Shown in pieces: positions 47,101-59,040 of a DNA stretch of 64,000 bases. Below the pieces are notes generated by a model, which had not been told where the DNA came from, searched no databases, and was given only the letters and a program-made list of their open reading frames with translations. The translations under genes were made by a program, and so were the position numbers. Positions within the stretch are counted from its first letter, which is position 1; the number at the start of each line of letters is the position of its first letter. The stretch comes from Sistotremastrum niveocremeum HHB9708 (taxonomy: Eukaryota; Basidiomycota; Agaricomycetes; Sistotremastrales; Sistotremastraceae), in contig KV419428.1 of NCBI GenBank assembly GCA_001630475.1, positions 83,565 to 147,564 of the forward strand, given 5' to 3'.

Positions 47101-48870
47101 AATCCTTACGTCGTGACGAGCCCATTTGTCCAACTCCGTTTCACGCATCACTCTCTCGACATGCTGCAGCGCTTCGGGAATGCACTCCAGAGGAACCTCT
47201 TCTCGTTCATACTTGTATCGTATAACGTCAAGAATGGCAGTAACGCGGTGAGCGTGTGGTATTCGCCACCGAACAGCACATTCATTGATGAGTTCAAGAT
47301 GTGGAACAGAAAGTATACCTAAGCGAGAGTCATTAACCTGTCGAGGACGTTTTGATAGCTGAGTACCTAAGGACACTTCCTGATCCTCAGGTAGGTGGGC
47401 CATTGCCGCCAGATCCGCTTCCATGCATAACTCGAGGAAACGCTTGAAGAAGCGCCGCGGATTTGGAGGAATGTAGATAAAGCTGGCACCGGCTTCGACT
47501 TCGTCATCGTCCTCCAACGCGTCGCCAAGACTGTCTGGGAAGGCTAAAGATTGTCTACTTCCAATGGAACTTGATCTCCCGATAGCCGACAGATCTACAC
47601 TCGACTTTGAGTAAACGGACTCCGGTCGTGCATGGACCGTAGGCATAGCATCGGAAGGTATTGATTTTGCGAGCTCAGGGTTGAGCTTCACCATGAACAT
47701 CATTTGCTGTGACAGCTGTGCGAGCTCTGCAGTTCGCCAATTGTGCCAGGCAGCGTCACTTTCGAAGTCTTCTCTTCGTCCAGGGAATGGTAGACCCGCG
47801 TTAAGATTCTTCAGACAAGTCTTGAGATCTAACAGGGCAGCCTACGAAGTAACTCGTCAAAATTCACTCGGAAGTTCATAGAATATGTCAACGCACTTTC
47901 TCCGTGCAAAATGGTTTGATAGAATTCACTTCGGCTTGGATGTCTTGATCAGTCAAACCGAACAATTCCCCCACAGCTCTCACAAGAGGCATGTCTTTGA
48001 CTGCCAGGCTAATTGACGGCTCCCCAGTCCGGGAGCCAGATGCGCCGTCGGAAATAGATCCTGAATCCGAGGCACTGGGAGGGGCCAGTTTTGCTGTATA
48101 CATGTCCAAACGGGCCGAGAGTTCGGGCGAAACGTGACTGACATTCCGTATACACTCCCGAAGGATGCGAACGAATTGAGCAATCTGGTTGTTGAGTTCC
48201 GTCTTCCAGCCTTCATTGGCTAACTGCGGATCCTTTTTGAGTGCACTGGTGGAGGTTGCGGCAAACATGAGGATCAGTTCTTCGATTTTCCTGTTCTCTT
48301 TGATTTGTTTTCGAAGGGGGTCTGTAGTATATGATCCATAGAAGATGGCTACCGTCCGTCGAATGAGTTGATCGGTATACCTGCATAGCCAATCGATAAG
48401 CCGCAGCGCGAGAATGATAACTGAGACGCACCCGGGGTCCTTTCCCATTGCAATGTTTTGAAGCTTTTGCTCTAACACCTTAATCATCTTCTCCGGAAAC
48501 TTCACACTCTTCGACCCATCCCTGCCGACATCTCTGATTAAGTCCCCGATTGAAAGAATGGAGTTGGAGACGGCTCCAGCGAACCGAGACGAGTAGTCTT
48601 TCGATTCTCGAGCCTCGTGTCCTGTATTTCCATTCGGTATTGTGGTCTTGGGTTGGGTCAAGTATGCCAGATAGCTTAAATAATGCCTGTAAGTGAAGAT
48701 TCCATTTCAGATTGTCCAACTTACGCTACTCTCAAGACATAGCTGCGCAAGTCACGTCAGCTAATGAAAGAGAAACGTATTCGACCTTACTTGAAGACCT
48801 CATCGTCTGTCACACGGTGCCTAGCGCTGCGAGATTCAGATGCAGCACTATCGTAGCTCCTCGACGTCAT
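44112..48870 (-). CDS. Munc13/Ync13-like C2 and MUN-domain protein
   Basis: Large protein of the fungal UNC13-like (DUF810, Ync13) group, expected to act in vesicle tethering, SNARE-dependent exocytosis or endocytosis. It starts MTSRSYDSAASESRSARHRV. An 18-nt exon at 48725-48742 (NYVLRVA with its flanks) joins to HYLSYLAYLTQPKTTIPN. The N-terminal helical part includes FPEKMIKVLEQKLQNIAMGK. Mid-protein: VLDVIRYKYEREEVPLECIP and LWLHLQHLP-type helices, then YPLLLLTDDLEKYAKLLDKR (MHD-like). A C2 domain follows at about 45800-45200 (FTVKVANAEGLVPLDSNPSA, DTFVTLSDENGNRIAKTRTI). A second helical domain ends in a basic, Gln/Pro-rich tail (PAVPPLPPLRSPGLT). About fifteen introns. Family call is strong; exact splicing is not. 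Confidence 0.82.
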
Positions 48871-49181
48871 TCACTCTTGTCAGTGTAAGATCTCCAAGCC
48901 TACTGCGAAAGAACGTCTGAGGATGGGTTACGATGAGGAAGCTGAGCAGATTCTTTGGCCAGGCGGGACCAAATGGAGCGGATTATGTCTAATGAAACGC
49001 AAAGGGTTGCAAAGAAGGATGTGGCCGTACAGGGGGGTGGCAAAACGCCGGAAGCTATCTCCGACTGCCACAAATCACGCTCACGAGCTCAGCTGGCGAA
49101 TTTGAAGCCCAGGTATATAACTCGGTCTCTGCTGATAATAATATTGCATCTAGGTACTAACACATGCACAGAACCCCATGC
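48871..49181. other. Intergenic, about 310 bp
   Basis: Upstream of the Munc13-like gene and downstream of LHS1, both on the minus strand. No gene or clear motif. Confidence 0.4.
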
Positions 49182-52100
49182 CTATAATTCATCCTTTGAA
49201 TGTTCCGTCGTCTGCGTCGATTCACTCGTCTCCGTGATATACGTGGTAGATTCTTCAGTTCCTGAGGTGGCAGTAGCCGTCGGTGTCGTGGATGATTCTG
49301 ACGTGCTAGTCGTCGTCTTTTTGGGTCGAGGAGCCTTTCGCTTAAGCAGTTTCATAACGTGTGCTTGAAGCGTCGTTCCTCGTGCCTTCATCTCAGCGGT
49401 CAAGATAACGGGGTCTTCGTGGGCAGCCTTGGCCTTTTGTTTCTCGACGCCCTCGTTTAACCAAGCTTCGCTCTCTTTCAGCTTGGTCTCCACGTCCTTG
49501 AGTTCCTCAGGGGTATACTTGGTGGGAAGTCCAGCTTCTGCGTCCGCAGTAGCGTTATCAGCGGCCGATTGGAGGAACATCCTGGTGGCCCAATGTGCTT
49601 GCTGAATGTCTGATAAGCTCTGAGGGAAGGCTTCACGTTCTTTGTACCGGTGCTGGACCTTTTTCTCCAAATCCCTGCGATCATGTCAGATATCACTCCC
49701 ATCAGTCCAGAGGAAGGAGCTCACTCGAGGAGATTTCGCTTTTCGCGGAATTCGAGAAGGCCAGCCGAATCAGCTGATTCAAACATCCATTCGAAAACTT
49801 GATCCAATTTCTCCGCCATAGTCTTGCGTTCCTCCTCTGTCGAACACTCGACGAACGGAGTGTCTGCTTCTCCAAGCAGATCACGGAGGCGGTACAAGTA
49901 GGCTTCCAAGCTATTCCTGGCGTCTTCCTTGCGACGCTTGGAAGCTTCCATGCTATCGACCGCAGCGAGCCTTCGGGGCACGTTAGAAACATGAAATATT
50001 TGACCGCTGAAAACAAACCTTTCTTTAGCCCTCTGCTTCTCAACATAGTTCATGGGAGGAATGTTTTTGAAGTATCGGTCCATCTCCAGGTGAATAGTAG
50101 ACTGATCCTTCTTGTTGAGGACAACCTTCTCTTTCGCGGCGGTGGCCTCGGGTGCAGGGGTCTCCGATGTAGACGAACTCTGAGCTGACTCTGTCGAAGA
50201 TGCGCTATCCGATTCGGTATCAGAAGGTTGTGCATCGGCAGTTCCTTCAGTCTGTGAAGTCGGTCCTGCGCCAAACAGGCCTTTCAGTTTTCCTGAAACA
50301 AATTGAAGCTAATGGTACTCTATCGCTACGTATGTGCTTACCGGTGAGAGTATCGTCCTTGATTTCGCCGTACATGATCGCGTCTTGTATGCTCACGAAG
50401 CCGGAATCCGAGAGCGAGACATTGAATTTGACGACGGGATCGACAGCTCCTCTTTCGGTCAGATTGTTGTAAGCGTCGGCGACGCCGGTCAGTTCGATCT
50501 CGACGATCCCTTTCGGCAATCCCCTGACTCCTAATGAGAATTGCATGGCCTTCATCAAATCAAGAAACTCACTTGGCGTCTGCGCCATATTCCAGGGTTA
50601 CATTGAAATCTTCCTTTCGCCTCAATGTAAGTGTTTTGCGAGTCCCTAATTTTGATCCTGGAGGATAGACGAGAGTCTGAATCGTTCGGGTTTTGGTCGC
50701 TTTGATCGTTGCTCTCAGTAAAATACCAACCAAATGGTTTGATGGCTCACCAGATTCCGAGACGTAGGAAACTTGAAGAGGAAGCGGCGAGATGTCAGTC
50801 ACTTTGATCTCCTTTGTCTTGAACACGCGACTAAGCGAGGCTCCATAAAATGCAGCACCAAGAACAGCGGCTTCATCGGCGTTCACGTTGGTGGCAAGTT
50901 TACTAGTGACATTCAGCCGGCAGCAACAAGATGATGTATATGTACGTACTTGCCGACCACTGATTTGAGGACGTTCTGGATCATAGGCGTCCTCGAAGCT
51001 CCACCAGTAAGGATGACGGACTCAACCTCGCCCTGGAGATATGCGTGAGTCCCGTTACCATTTAACTATGAGAAGGTCACTTGCCCAAGTCAGACCAGCG
51101 CTGGCCAGAGCATTATACAGAGGATTGACGAATTTCTCGTGGAGATCTTCACAAGCCGCTTCGAATTTCGCCTTGGTGACTTTCGACTTGTAATCAATAT
51201 CATAGGCGATAGATTCAACCTGGAAATATATTAATTTCAACGTCCAAGAAAGAAACGAAAGTGGCTCACCATGACAGATGCCTCGTTATTGACACTCAGG
51301 ACGTGCTTGACGCGTTGAGCTTCTTTCCACAACTTCGCCATACCCTTCTGATCTCTCGTGATATCGTTCCAGGGGTGTTTGCTGTTGAAATCCGCTCCAA
51401 GAATATCTCTGAGTCTACGATCCATCTCCGTGCCACTGGCCTCTCGGTCATATCCAACGCCATGCACTACAATTTGGGTCGCGTCCTTGCCCTTCGCAGT
51501 CTCCGAATCGACCGTCTTGAAAGAGACGAGCGTTGCGCTGATCCCAGTTGCGCCAGCATCATAGATAATATGATACTCTTGTTTCGGGAAGGTGCGTGTC
51601 ATAGCGTAGTTGACAGCTACGGCTGTTCCATCATTGACGAGTGCGAGCACTTTCATTCCGGCAATTTCGACCGCGTCAGAGATGGCTTGACGTTCGAATT
51701 GGGTGAAGTGAGGAGGAACGGTGATCACGACGTCCTTGACTTTCTCCGCAGGTCCTCCAACAGACTCAGCGAGCTCCTTGATGTACGCAAACTTCATCGC
51801 CACCAATTCCTCGACGCTCCATTCAGCTGCTTTCTTATTATCGTTGAACCCTCGTTTAATGCCGATCGTACTCCGAGAAGTTTCGACGAGCTCAACAGCA
51901 GGCGCGATTTGGCGGTAGAAAGAAGTGATTTGTTCATCGGTGAAGTTACGGCCCAGGAGGAATTTTAAGGAATTAAATGAATCAGTAGGAAAGCGCGTTG
52001 CCTGGGGTATTCGACGTTAGGCGCAGATTTAGCATACAAGTTAGGTCGAACCGACGATATTATAGGCTTCAGACGCAAAAAGGCGATCATTCTTCTTCCA

Positions 52101-52289
52101 CCCCACCGATGACTGTATTTTTCTCTTCGAATCTCTGTTCAACAGAACATCGAAGGGCACACCGGGCTTCATGACGGAAGCTTTGATCCAGTCACCTCCA
52201 TAGTCGATAGCCAGTAACGCGGCGGAAGATAGCTGGAATAGAGAGACGGAGAAGAAGAGAAAGACATAAGGGAGAGTTAAACGGGTCAT
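49182..52289 (-). CDS. LHS1: ER lumenal Hsp70-like chaperone LHS1 / HYOU1 (GRP170)
   Basis: Large Hsp70 of the ER lumen, nucleotide exchange factor and chaperone for BiP/Kar2. Signal peptide MTRLTLPYVFLFFSVSLFQL, then LLAIDYGGDWIKASVMKPGV, the GRP170 form of the phosphate-1 loop. The ATPase domain includes VVITVPPHFTQFERQAISDA, ALVNDGTAVAVNYAMTRTF, IYDAGATGISATLVSF and VILTGGASRTPMIQNVL. Substrate-binding part: FNVTLEYGADAK and PKGIVEIELTGVADAYNN. A Ser/Thr/Glu linker (TESDSASSTESAQSSSTS) replaces the acidic loop. The C-terminal helical extension (LAAVDSMEASKRRKEDARNS) follows, then a Thr/Ser tail ending HSKDEL, an ER retrieval signal. About eight introns. The ATG at 52289 is chosen because the signal peptide starts there. 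Confidence 0.94.
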
Positions 52290-52325
52290 GAGTATTGAGT
52301 GAGTCGTGGCCAAAGGACCATGGAG

Positions 52326-52371
52326 TATATAATCAAGACTTTGAGCTGGCGGTTTCGCGAGGCGACGTGTC
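52326..52371 (-). promoter_or_regulatory. LHS1 promoter: TATA-like box and possible UPR element
   Basis: A tatata motif sits about 40 bp before the LHS1 start. At 52364-52371 gacgtgtc contains the ACGTGT core bound by Hac1/XBP1-type bZIP factors of the unfolded protein response. Since LHS1 orthologues are UPR targets, the match is suggestive, but a single 8-bp match can be chance. Confidence 0.35.
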
Positions 52372-54320
52372 GCGTTTTCCAAAAGGGGAAGACACTTTAC
52401 GCCCTGTCGTGTCAGTCCACATCACAGCAACGATCACAAGACTTGTCGTGGTGCTGCAGGAAAAATCTATGCAATGCGCTTGGATAGTGTAAAAAATTTA
52501 GAGAGGGAACATTAGCTCATCATAATCCGACTAGTATAAAAAGAGCCCGAGAATATATATATATATATACATTGGGTTCCAAAGCAAGTCTTACCATGAT
52601 GCTCATGTTCCGGGTTGAGGATCGTTATCAAAGAGAGGGCCGGGATATAAGGTCGTGCATTTCTCTAGCTCATCGAGGCCGCTTGTATCGTGAACGAACT
52701 GCCGCGCCAACGATACAAAGTCAAATAATACCAGAGCTGACAGTAGTACATGTAAGCCAATGTTGCTGGCTCGAGGTCGTGCATGAAAGGGATTTGAAGA
52801 GGATGTCATGATGGCCCATCGGTTTCTAACTTTATCTTGAGTGGGCACGTCGGCGAAGATAGGCCAAAATCAAGCAATATCAGAGCTTCTCGGTTTCCTG
52901 TCGCCGACCTGGCCGAAATACAAGCTAGAGTGTGGCCATGGCGGTGACCAACATCGCGAGAAGCACGAACTTTGATTTTTCTCACCCCAGCGCCCCTCTT
53001 GCACTGATCGTAAAGACGTTGATACCGAGCGAAGCCCGGGCTTCGTTGGCCAAGCCGGTGGAGATCAACTCTGAATGAGATCTCAACAATCGGACCTAGA
53101 TGTTCGATCGTTGGCTTGTGAAAGCCAATTCCGAAATGAAGTCTCCAAGGATATCGATATGGGCGTAGAACAGGCACGGCGATAAGAATTCCGTAAAGCA
53201 GAGGCGAGACAAGAAAAGGCCCAGAGCGAGGCGCGGCATTCAACCAAAAAGAAACCTGCTGCGTGTGTGACAGCGCCTTGAGATAAAGCACTGAGAGCAC
53301 AATGTTTTTTGGATGAGATGCATGCACAAGAATTACGGTTGAGACTGACTCCAAATAAAAAATTAAGCTTCCGGACGTCTCAAAGTGGAAAATCAAATCT
53401 CACGATGCCCCTATATTGCGAATCCGGGGCAAAGAGGAGTTCCGATCTGAACGGGATCTGTTTCACGATCGAGGTCGGGACTTTGAAATTGAAAGAAAGT
53501 GCCAGCGCAGATTCGAAGTCGACTCCAGAATATTACCGTCCATAAACTGAAACACCGGAGTCAGGGTGATAACGTTAAAATGTCGCTCTTAAGGCAAGTG
53601 TCAAAGGTTAAAAAATATGTCAGAAAATGAACACGCACAGATAACAATCTTGAAGCTCCAAGCCATGTGACGTCGATGTCCAACACGAGGCCGAGCTCAA
53701 GGCATTGAGAAGTCGCGAATGAATCCATCGTAGTCGTACGACCCTTTTATCATTGATCGAACCGCCCAAGAACACTCGGTAGAGCCATGAACGAGGCGGA
53801 CACCTATAATTAACAATTTGCCTATGATGCAGCGCAAGGGAACAATCAATGGGGAAGTCAGAAGTCTCGTCCGTTTGGAGCAGGATGCTGAGCATACGAG
53901 ACGCGATCAGACAAGACCGTTTCAGCACGTACGTGGCGCCGAGCACGTCCCTGCGAATCCGACGACGACGAGCGCAATTCAGGACGAAATGCAAGAATGG
54001 AATGTCTGCAGAGAACAAGTCGACCAAGTCTGTTGAAAGGGCCAGGGCAAGAGCGCGGATAACGAGAACGAGCTAAATTTATTCCCGCGCTAATCGGCTC
54101 TTTATCGCGTGCCGGTCCTTGCCGACGATAACCTTCTCGAGTGCATGGCACTTCATCTTCTTCGATGGTCCTGACAGCCGCTTACAACTTTTCCTGCTCT
54201 TCTCCCTTCTCAACTGGCCACCACCCTCTTTTATCTCGCCGCCTCCCACAGCGTGCACCCTGTGCTCTTACTCTCCTTCGCCCACTGGCACATCATCAGG
54301 TCTAAGCTGCACTGCGAATC
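52372..54320. other. Gene-poor stretch of about 2 kb with a weak ankyrin-like remnant
   Basis: No gene can be supported. There is a short AT dinucleotide run ((at)n, about 52553-52569). On the minus strand an open frame at 52806-53396 includes HRHGHTLACISARSATGNRE and ALILLDFG, which recalls an ankyrin repeat (D-x-x-G-x-T-x-L ... ALxLLxxG). The rest of that frame does not continue the pattern. It could be a decayed fragment or coincidence. Confidence 0.3.
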
Positions 54321-56316
54321 ATGGGCGACGGTGCTGCCCAATTGGAGGGTTTCATCACCGAGGCTACACAAGGGCATGCAGTTGAATGGGTCGGAGGTAG
54401 CTATCGCTCTTCTCAAACGTTTGCTATAGCTGCTCACACGTCCTGTCTGAAGCGGCTTGCTTGGTGAGCATCTTAGCCGAACGCACATAGCGCTTCAGAT
54501 CTGATTTTTACCATGAAACCAGACTATACTCATCTATGGTGAGCTTTCTCCACGTTGTAAACAATTTTCTCGCACTCAGCCATTATGCTTAGACCATCTG
54601 ATAACTCTGGATCAAGAAGTGAGTTGCTTCCGCTCCGATAGTGAAAAGGGAAAGCCTAATCATGGAACAAGATTGATCGAATGTGGATGTGCGCCTTTTT
54701 TCGCCATATCTATGTATCGCATTGACCCATCTGTATCCTACAGAACGAAATGGTCGATACCCAAAGTTCTCTTTGTGCTCAATCGTTATCTTGCCTCTCC
54801 CATGCTTATGTGCGTCAATGTTTTTTTCCTGGCCAATCGGTGTCCTGATATCATTTTTTCCAGTTTCAATGCCATCGGTATCTATTCTCTAGGCCGGCCT
54901 TGAAACCTTTGACCTAATCGCCGCTCAGCTGCCTCTCTGCGATTTTTATCAGCTCCAGTCAGTCTATCCCCACCCCTTCTCCGTAATCTTCCTGACCCTT
55001 GTTCTGCATATCTAGTTCTGTGTATTCTATCTACGTTGGCTAACCTGGACAATATGGACCCAACAAACTGTTGTAGAAGGCACGCGCATAAACGTTTTCG
55101 CCGATCATGCGACTGACCGACCTTTTTCAGCAATTCTGTTGTGCCGCCTATGGGCCTTGTGTTCGTCCATATGGTTTTCGGTCTTGTATCCGTTTTAATC
55201 CGTGTTTTGATAGACCAAGGGAACAAACGGACTATGATACCTTTAATCGTTTTATATGCTAGTAAGTTTACCTCAGTTGGCTTTCAACGCGTCAGCCCAA
55301 GTCTAACCCGCTTGCGTTCAGCTGGCGTGATCGCTGTACTTGTACTCACTCTTATCGACTACATCGGAGAGTCTGTTACCAGTGAGCTAGCCATAATATA
55401 TGCCATGGGTTTCTTGCTGATCTCTGCTAGTTGTTGATGCTCAAGGTTTACCTGGATGCTATGCCGCGAGCGTCCCGAAAATCATTGCGGGATATTGGTC
55501 AGGAATTAGTTCCCTCTATATGCGCTTTAGAGACTGATCTAATCGCAGGATTACACCTGTCATCATCGAGTTTGTCATGTTTATCATGACGATCATCAAG
55601 ACATTCCGTTGGATCAGCTGGGGAGGCGGCGCACCTCCGACGTATGTTCTTATAAGCAGTCTCTGCGTTCGGGTTCCTCGCTGATATCCATACAGACTGA
55701 TACTTCTGGCTCGTGACTCTGCTATATACTTCGCTGTGTATGTTCATTTTCATTCTCCTGTCTTCCTCAATCGCTGAACCTCGCCTCCTTAGTATTTTCG
55801 GTAAGCTTTCTCGGAAGATCTCGTTTCACTTCCATGTAACACATGGAATCAGTGCTACTTCTCGCGAATCTCTTCGTTTTCGAGTTCGGCCCGCCATTCC
55901 TCTCTTCTCTCATGATCACGTAAGAACTTGTTCTCTTTGTGTACTGAACATGCCTGATCCTCCATGCGCAGTCCTTCTAACACCGCAGGATGCATTGCCG
56001 TGAGTCCATATCCTATTCTGAAGCCATCTATCCAACACGGGCGCAGGGTTCGCGGATGCTCCTCAACATCCTCGGAATTAACTACAACGACGACTTAACT
56101 TACGCCGACACCGAGTTAGAATTCGTGCAAGGCCGAACAGTCGTGACCACTACCGGCGGCATAACGACTTTTGGATCAACTGCAGAGCCTACCTCTGAGA
56201 CACTAGCTTCTTCTGAGAGCACATCGAAAGAGCCAATGCTCTTCCCCATTCTGGAGCATTCAGATCCTGAACCGGTGGATATAACACCAAATCCGGCAGG
56301 ACGATTCGAAGTCTGA
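54321..56316 (+). CDS. DUF6533-type multi-pass membrane protein
   Basis: Basidiomycete-specific family of unknown function with an N-terminal DUF6533 motif and about seven membrane helices. I see ACL-TILIYDHLITLDQE built from exons near 54467, 54523-54538 and 54595-54618, then RTKWSIPKVLFVLNRYLASP at 54741, matching 'lyDhllTLdqEv...kws..k.LFllnRY'. Later exons encode hydrophobic segments (LLCRLWALCSSIWFSV near 55140, AGVIAVLVLTLIDYIGESVT near 55320). The final exon is soluble: MLLNILGINYNDDLTYADTE, a Thr-rich stretch and PVDITPNPAGRFEV, stop at 56314. The start (MGDGAAQLEGFITEATQGHA) is the best ATG available, but the first splice and several middle exons are unresolved. Confidence 0.7.
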
Positions 56317-57074
56317 TTTGAGTCCTCCTACTTGCCTGTTTTTCGTCTTGTCTCTTGTCTCCCGGTCTGTCCTTTCATCTTGTTTTGATTTTTATTATGT
56401 GTGCCCTGTTCTTGTATTTCTTGTATCTCTTGTATTTCCTCTCGCTCCTCGCCGCGGCCCGCGCGCCATCACTAATACTCTGTCATTCTCTTTACTGTCC
56501 ACATGCATCTCATCGTACATGCACTGCATTTTTCCATCTTCATTACATCATATCAACATACCATAGCATCACTAGAGAATGAAGGAGTATTCACTACAAT
56601 AGCCAGTACCACGGCGCCAACGCCGAACACGTTCCCGACGCGCGTCGGTCGACAAGCCGAAAAAGGAAAGAGGAACAATAGAAAAGCGTGACCGGCTCGG
56701 CTAATCGGCTGTCACACCGCGTTTGCCCTATTTGTGTGTATTTGTACATCCGTCTTGTCCATTGTCCCGAGTGCAACGACAAGAACAATGGGCACTTGTG
56801 AGTCGTTGTGACTATGGTAATTATTCCGCTCAAAATGCCACTCTATATAAAGGGAGAACAATCGCGGAAGGAACCCACACAACTTTAGTCCCGTCCTTTC
56901 TGTGCCCCGGTTTCTTCAGCTTAGCTTAGGCTTTCCCTGCACGCTCGACGTCGAGCCCGCTTTACACTCTCTTTCTACTCTTCGGTGCAGGCACACCACT
57001 ATCCACCTCGCTGATCACCTGTATCCTCAAACCAACGTATTACCATCTCAAGAAATCTATCTGAACGCCCCAAC
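56317..57074 (+). promoter_or_regulatory. Intergenic and promoter of the DUF7598 gene
   Basis: About 760 bp. The first half is the T/C-rich 3' region of the DUF6533 gene. A clear TATA box (tatataaa, 56844-56851) stands 224 bp before the next ATG, followed by a long CT-rich leader, so a 5' UTR of about 190 bp is likely. No other gene. Confidence 0.45.
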
Positions 57075-58207
57075 ATGATGCCCCTTCGCGGATATGTATG
57101 TCCCCCTCGATAATTGGCTGATACGTCGCTGACAGTGTGAGTAGATTTTTATTGGTCTCAATGCCATCAGGGCATTATCTATCATCGCTCTCCTCCTTGT
57201 ATTCGCCAGCAACATCCTCGTCATCGTACACGACATCCAAGCCGTTAACGCGTTCATGGCAAACCCTCCTTCAACAGAAGACACCTGGTCAACAAACAGC
57301 ACCTCCCTAGACATGAACTGCGACTACATCGAGTACGTCCCCATAGACCTTACGCGTCGTCCGAAAACTAATATCAATATGCCACAGTGGAAGTACAGTC
57401 CCCAATCAACCCGCAGGCGTGTTCTGGGCCGTCGTCAATCGTCTCTTCATCCTCTTCGAATGTATCGTTCTACTTCTCGCTGAAGTAGAGTGGCCGATGA
57501 AGTTCTTCGACACCTATTTCCCCGTTTTGGGATCAGGTTTCGGACTCGGCGCTCTGGGAATCTTCCAATGCTTGTGAGTCTCTCGATTCCAACCCGTTAA
57601 TGTGCCACTAAACAAGACGTAGGATCGGCGCTGCCGTCTTGTCCCATCATATTGGCACCTTCGCGCTCGTTTCAGCCTTCTTCCTGTTCTCCGTTGGCTG
57701 CCTCAACTGCTTCACCGTAAGCTTTGCTCAGCTATTGAGCTTGTAACGTAACTGATCCTGTCGTAGGGGCTTCTTTTCCGTGCGGGAGGCAAAGAGAAAC
57801 GCTCCATCACTTCATGGCGTGTTGCTCGCGAGAACCCTCTCCTTCCTGGTCCCACCGGCAGCTTGAGAAGTCTGCGTCCTATGGTCATGACCGGCGCAAC
57901 TCCCGTCTCTGGCTCGTGGGTCGCACCCGCCGATTCATCAGCCGGCAGCACCTTCTCAGAAAAGGTGCCACCGTATGGTGAACAAGCCGCGTCTGCTTTT
58001 GGAAGAGCAGCTTCTGCAGGTACGCGTCTTCTTTCCCCATGATGATGAGTATGCTTACGCATGACATCAGGTACCTATTACCTGTCGAAGTCAATGTTCT
58101 CGCTATCAAAACCTGAAGAGGCGCACGGCAATCCTACCCCCAAGGTCACTTTCTCGACGTCGTCTCGTGACACTCCTCAATTCAGCTCATCGGCGACGGC
58201 AGTCTGA
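57075..58207 (+). CDS. DUF7598-type four-helix membrane protein
   Basis: Fungal integral membrane protein of unknown function. The first exon is MMPLRGY. An intron ending gtgtgagtag leads to IFIGLNAIRALSIIALLLVF (helix 1), with NILVIVHDIQAVNAFMA after it. A soluble loop with CDYIE follows, then GSTVPNQPAGVFWAVVNRLF (helix 2), FFDTYFPVLGSGFGLGALGI (helix 3), CLIGAAVLSHHIGTFALVSA and FFLFSVGCLNCFTGLLFRAG (helix 4). The C-terminal cytosolic tail is Ser/Pro-rich (PTGSLRSLRPMVMTGATPVS, TYYLSKSMFSLSKPEEAHGN) and ends at 58205-58207. About five introns. Order and motifs match basidiomycete proteins of this group. Confidence 0.85.
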
Positions 58208-58820
58208 TGACAATGCGTGACTAAATTCCATGACATTCCTTCATGGCTGCAACGGGTTGTGCGTAGGTACATAAATCCCAGCCCCATCGAAGGAAGTCAT
58301 GAATAATGCTTCACGGTCGTTACGTTTGACACTGTCAATTTTTGGGACAACTTTCCTCTCTTGTTACTCATCCACTGTTCAATTATTATCATCTGTTGTA
58401 TCTGTATTCTATCTGTCATATCTTCTAATACATTGCATGGCACAATGTTGTGCTTATTTCTGTTGCGAAAACCTTCGAGACCCGTCTCGCAAAATGTCTT
58501 TGTGGTGCGCTTGTCATCCCTGATAGCGCTATACAAACATGCCTTGGAGCATACAGCCAAGGCGGGAAGAGTCAAATGACGAATAGCGAGACTGAAGCCA
58601 GAGGATTCGAGATACTCAAACTGATATCGAGCTTGGTCGGCTGGAGCAGCTTCAATGGTCAGACACAGGGTCGATTATTGTTACACAAGTAAATCACTAA
58701 ATAATAGGAATCAAATGTCGCCTCTCACGAGCAGAACGACGCGTTACTACAAATGATTAAGATTAAGAAGCTGTGAAAACGGTAGCCCGGATGAGTAAAG
58801 TCGATGATCGTAAAAGAGGA
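58208..58820. other. Intergenic, about 600 bp
   Basis: 3' region of the DUF7598 gene, T-rich at 58320-58440. Open frames of 70-90 codons on both strands show no similarity. Leads into the repeat block. Confidence 0.4.
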
Positions 58821-59040
58821 GAGCATTCACCTTTCGGACAGCGAGTGTCTCCTCTTATGAAATCGACGAACGTCAACGCAGCGATCCGGTGTTCGCTGTC
58901 ACTTCCAAAGCAGCCTGGAATACTGACAGTCAACGACTATGTGCGAGGAAAGTTAGAGTATTCACCTTTTGAACAGTGAAGGTCTTCTATTGTGAAGTCG
59001 ACGAACGTCAACGCAGCAATCCGGTTTTCGCTCCCATGAA
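58821..59040. repeat. Direct repeat, period 135 bp, at the left flank of the inverted repeat
   Basis: Two imperfect copies, 58821-58905 and 58956-59040. They share gag(c/t)attcacctt, then atcgacgaacgtcaacgcag / gtcgacgaacgtcaacgcag, then c(g/a)atccggt(g/t)ttcgct. The second copy is also the outer end of the left arm of the inverted repeat, so the element's end has been duplicated or two related elements lie side by side. Confidence 0.7.

Noticed and set aside
51261-51968. 235-codon plus-strand ORF
   Set aside because: Antisense to the conserved ATPase domain of LHS1.
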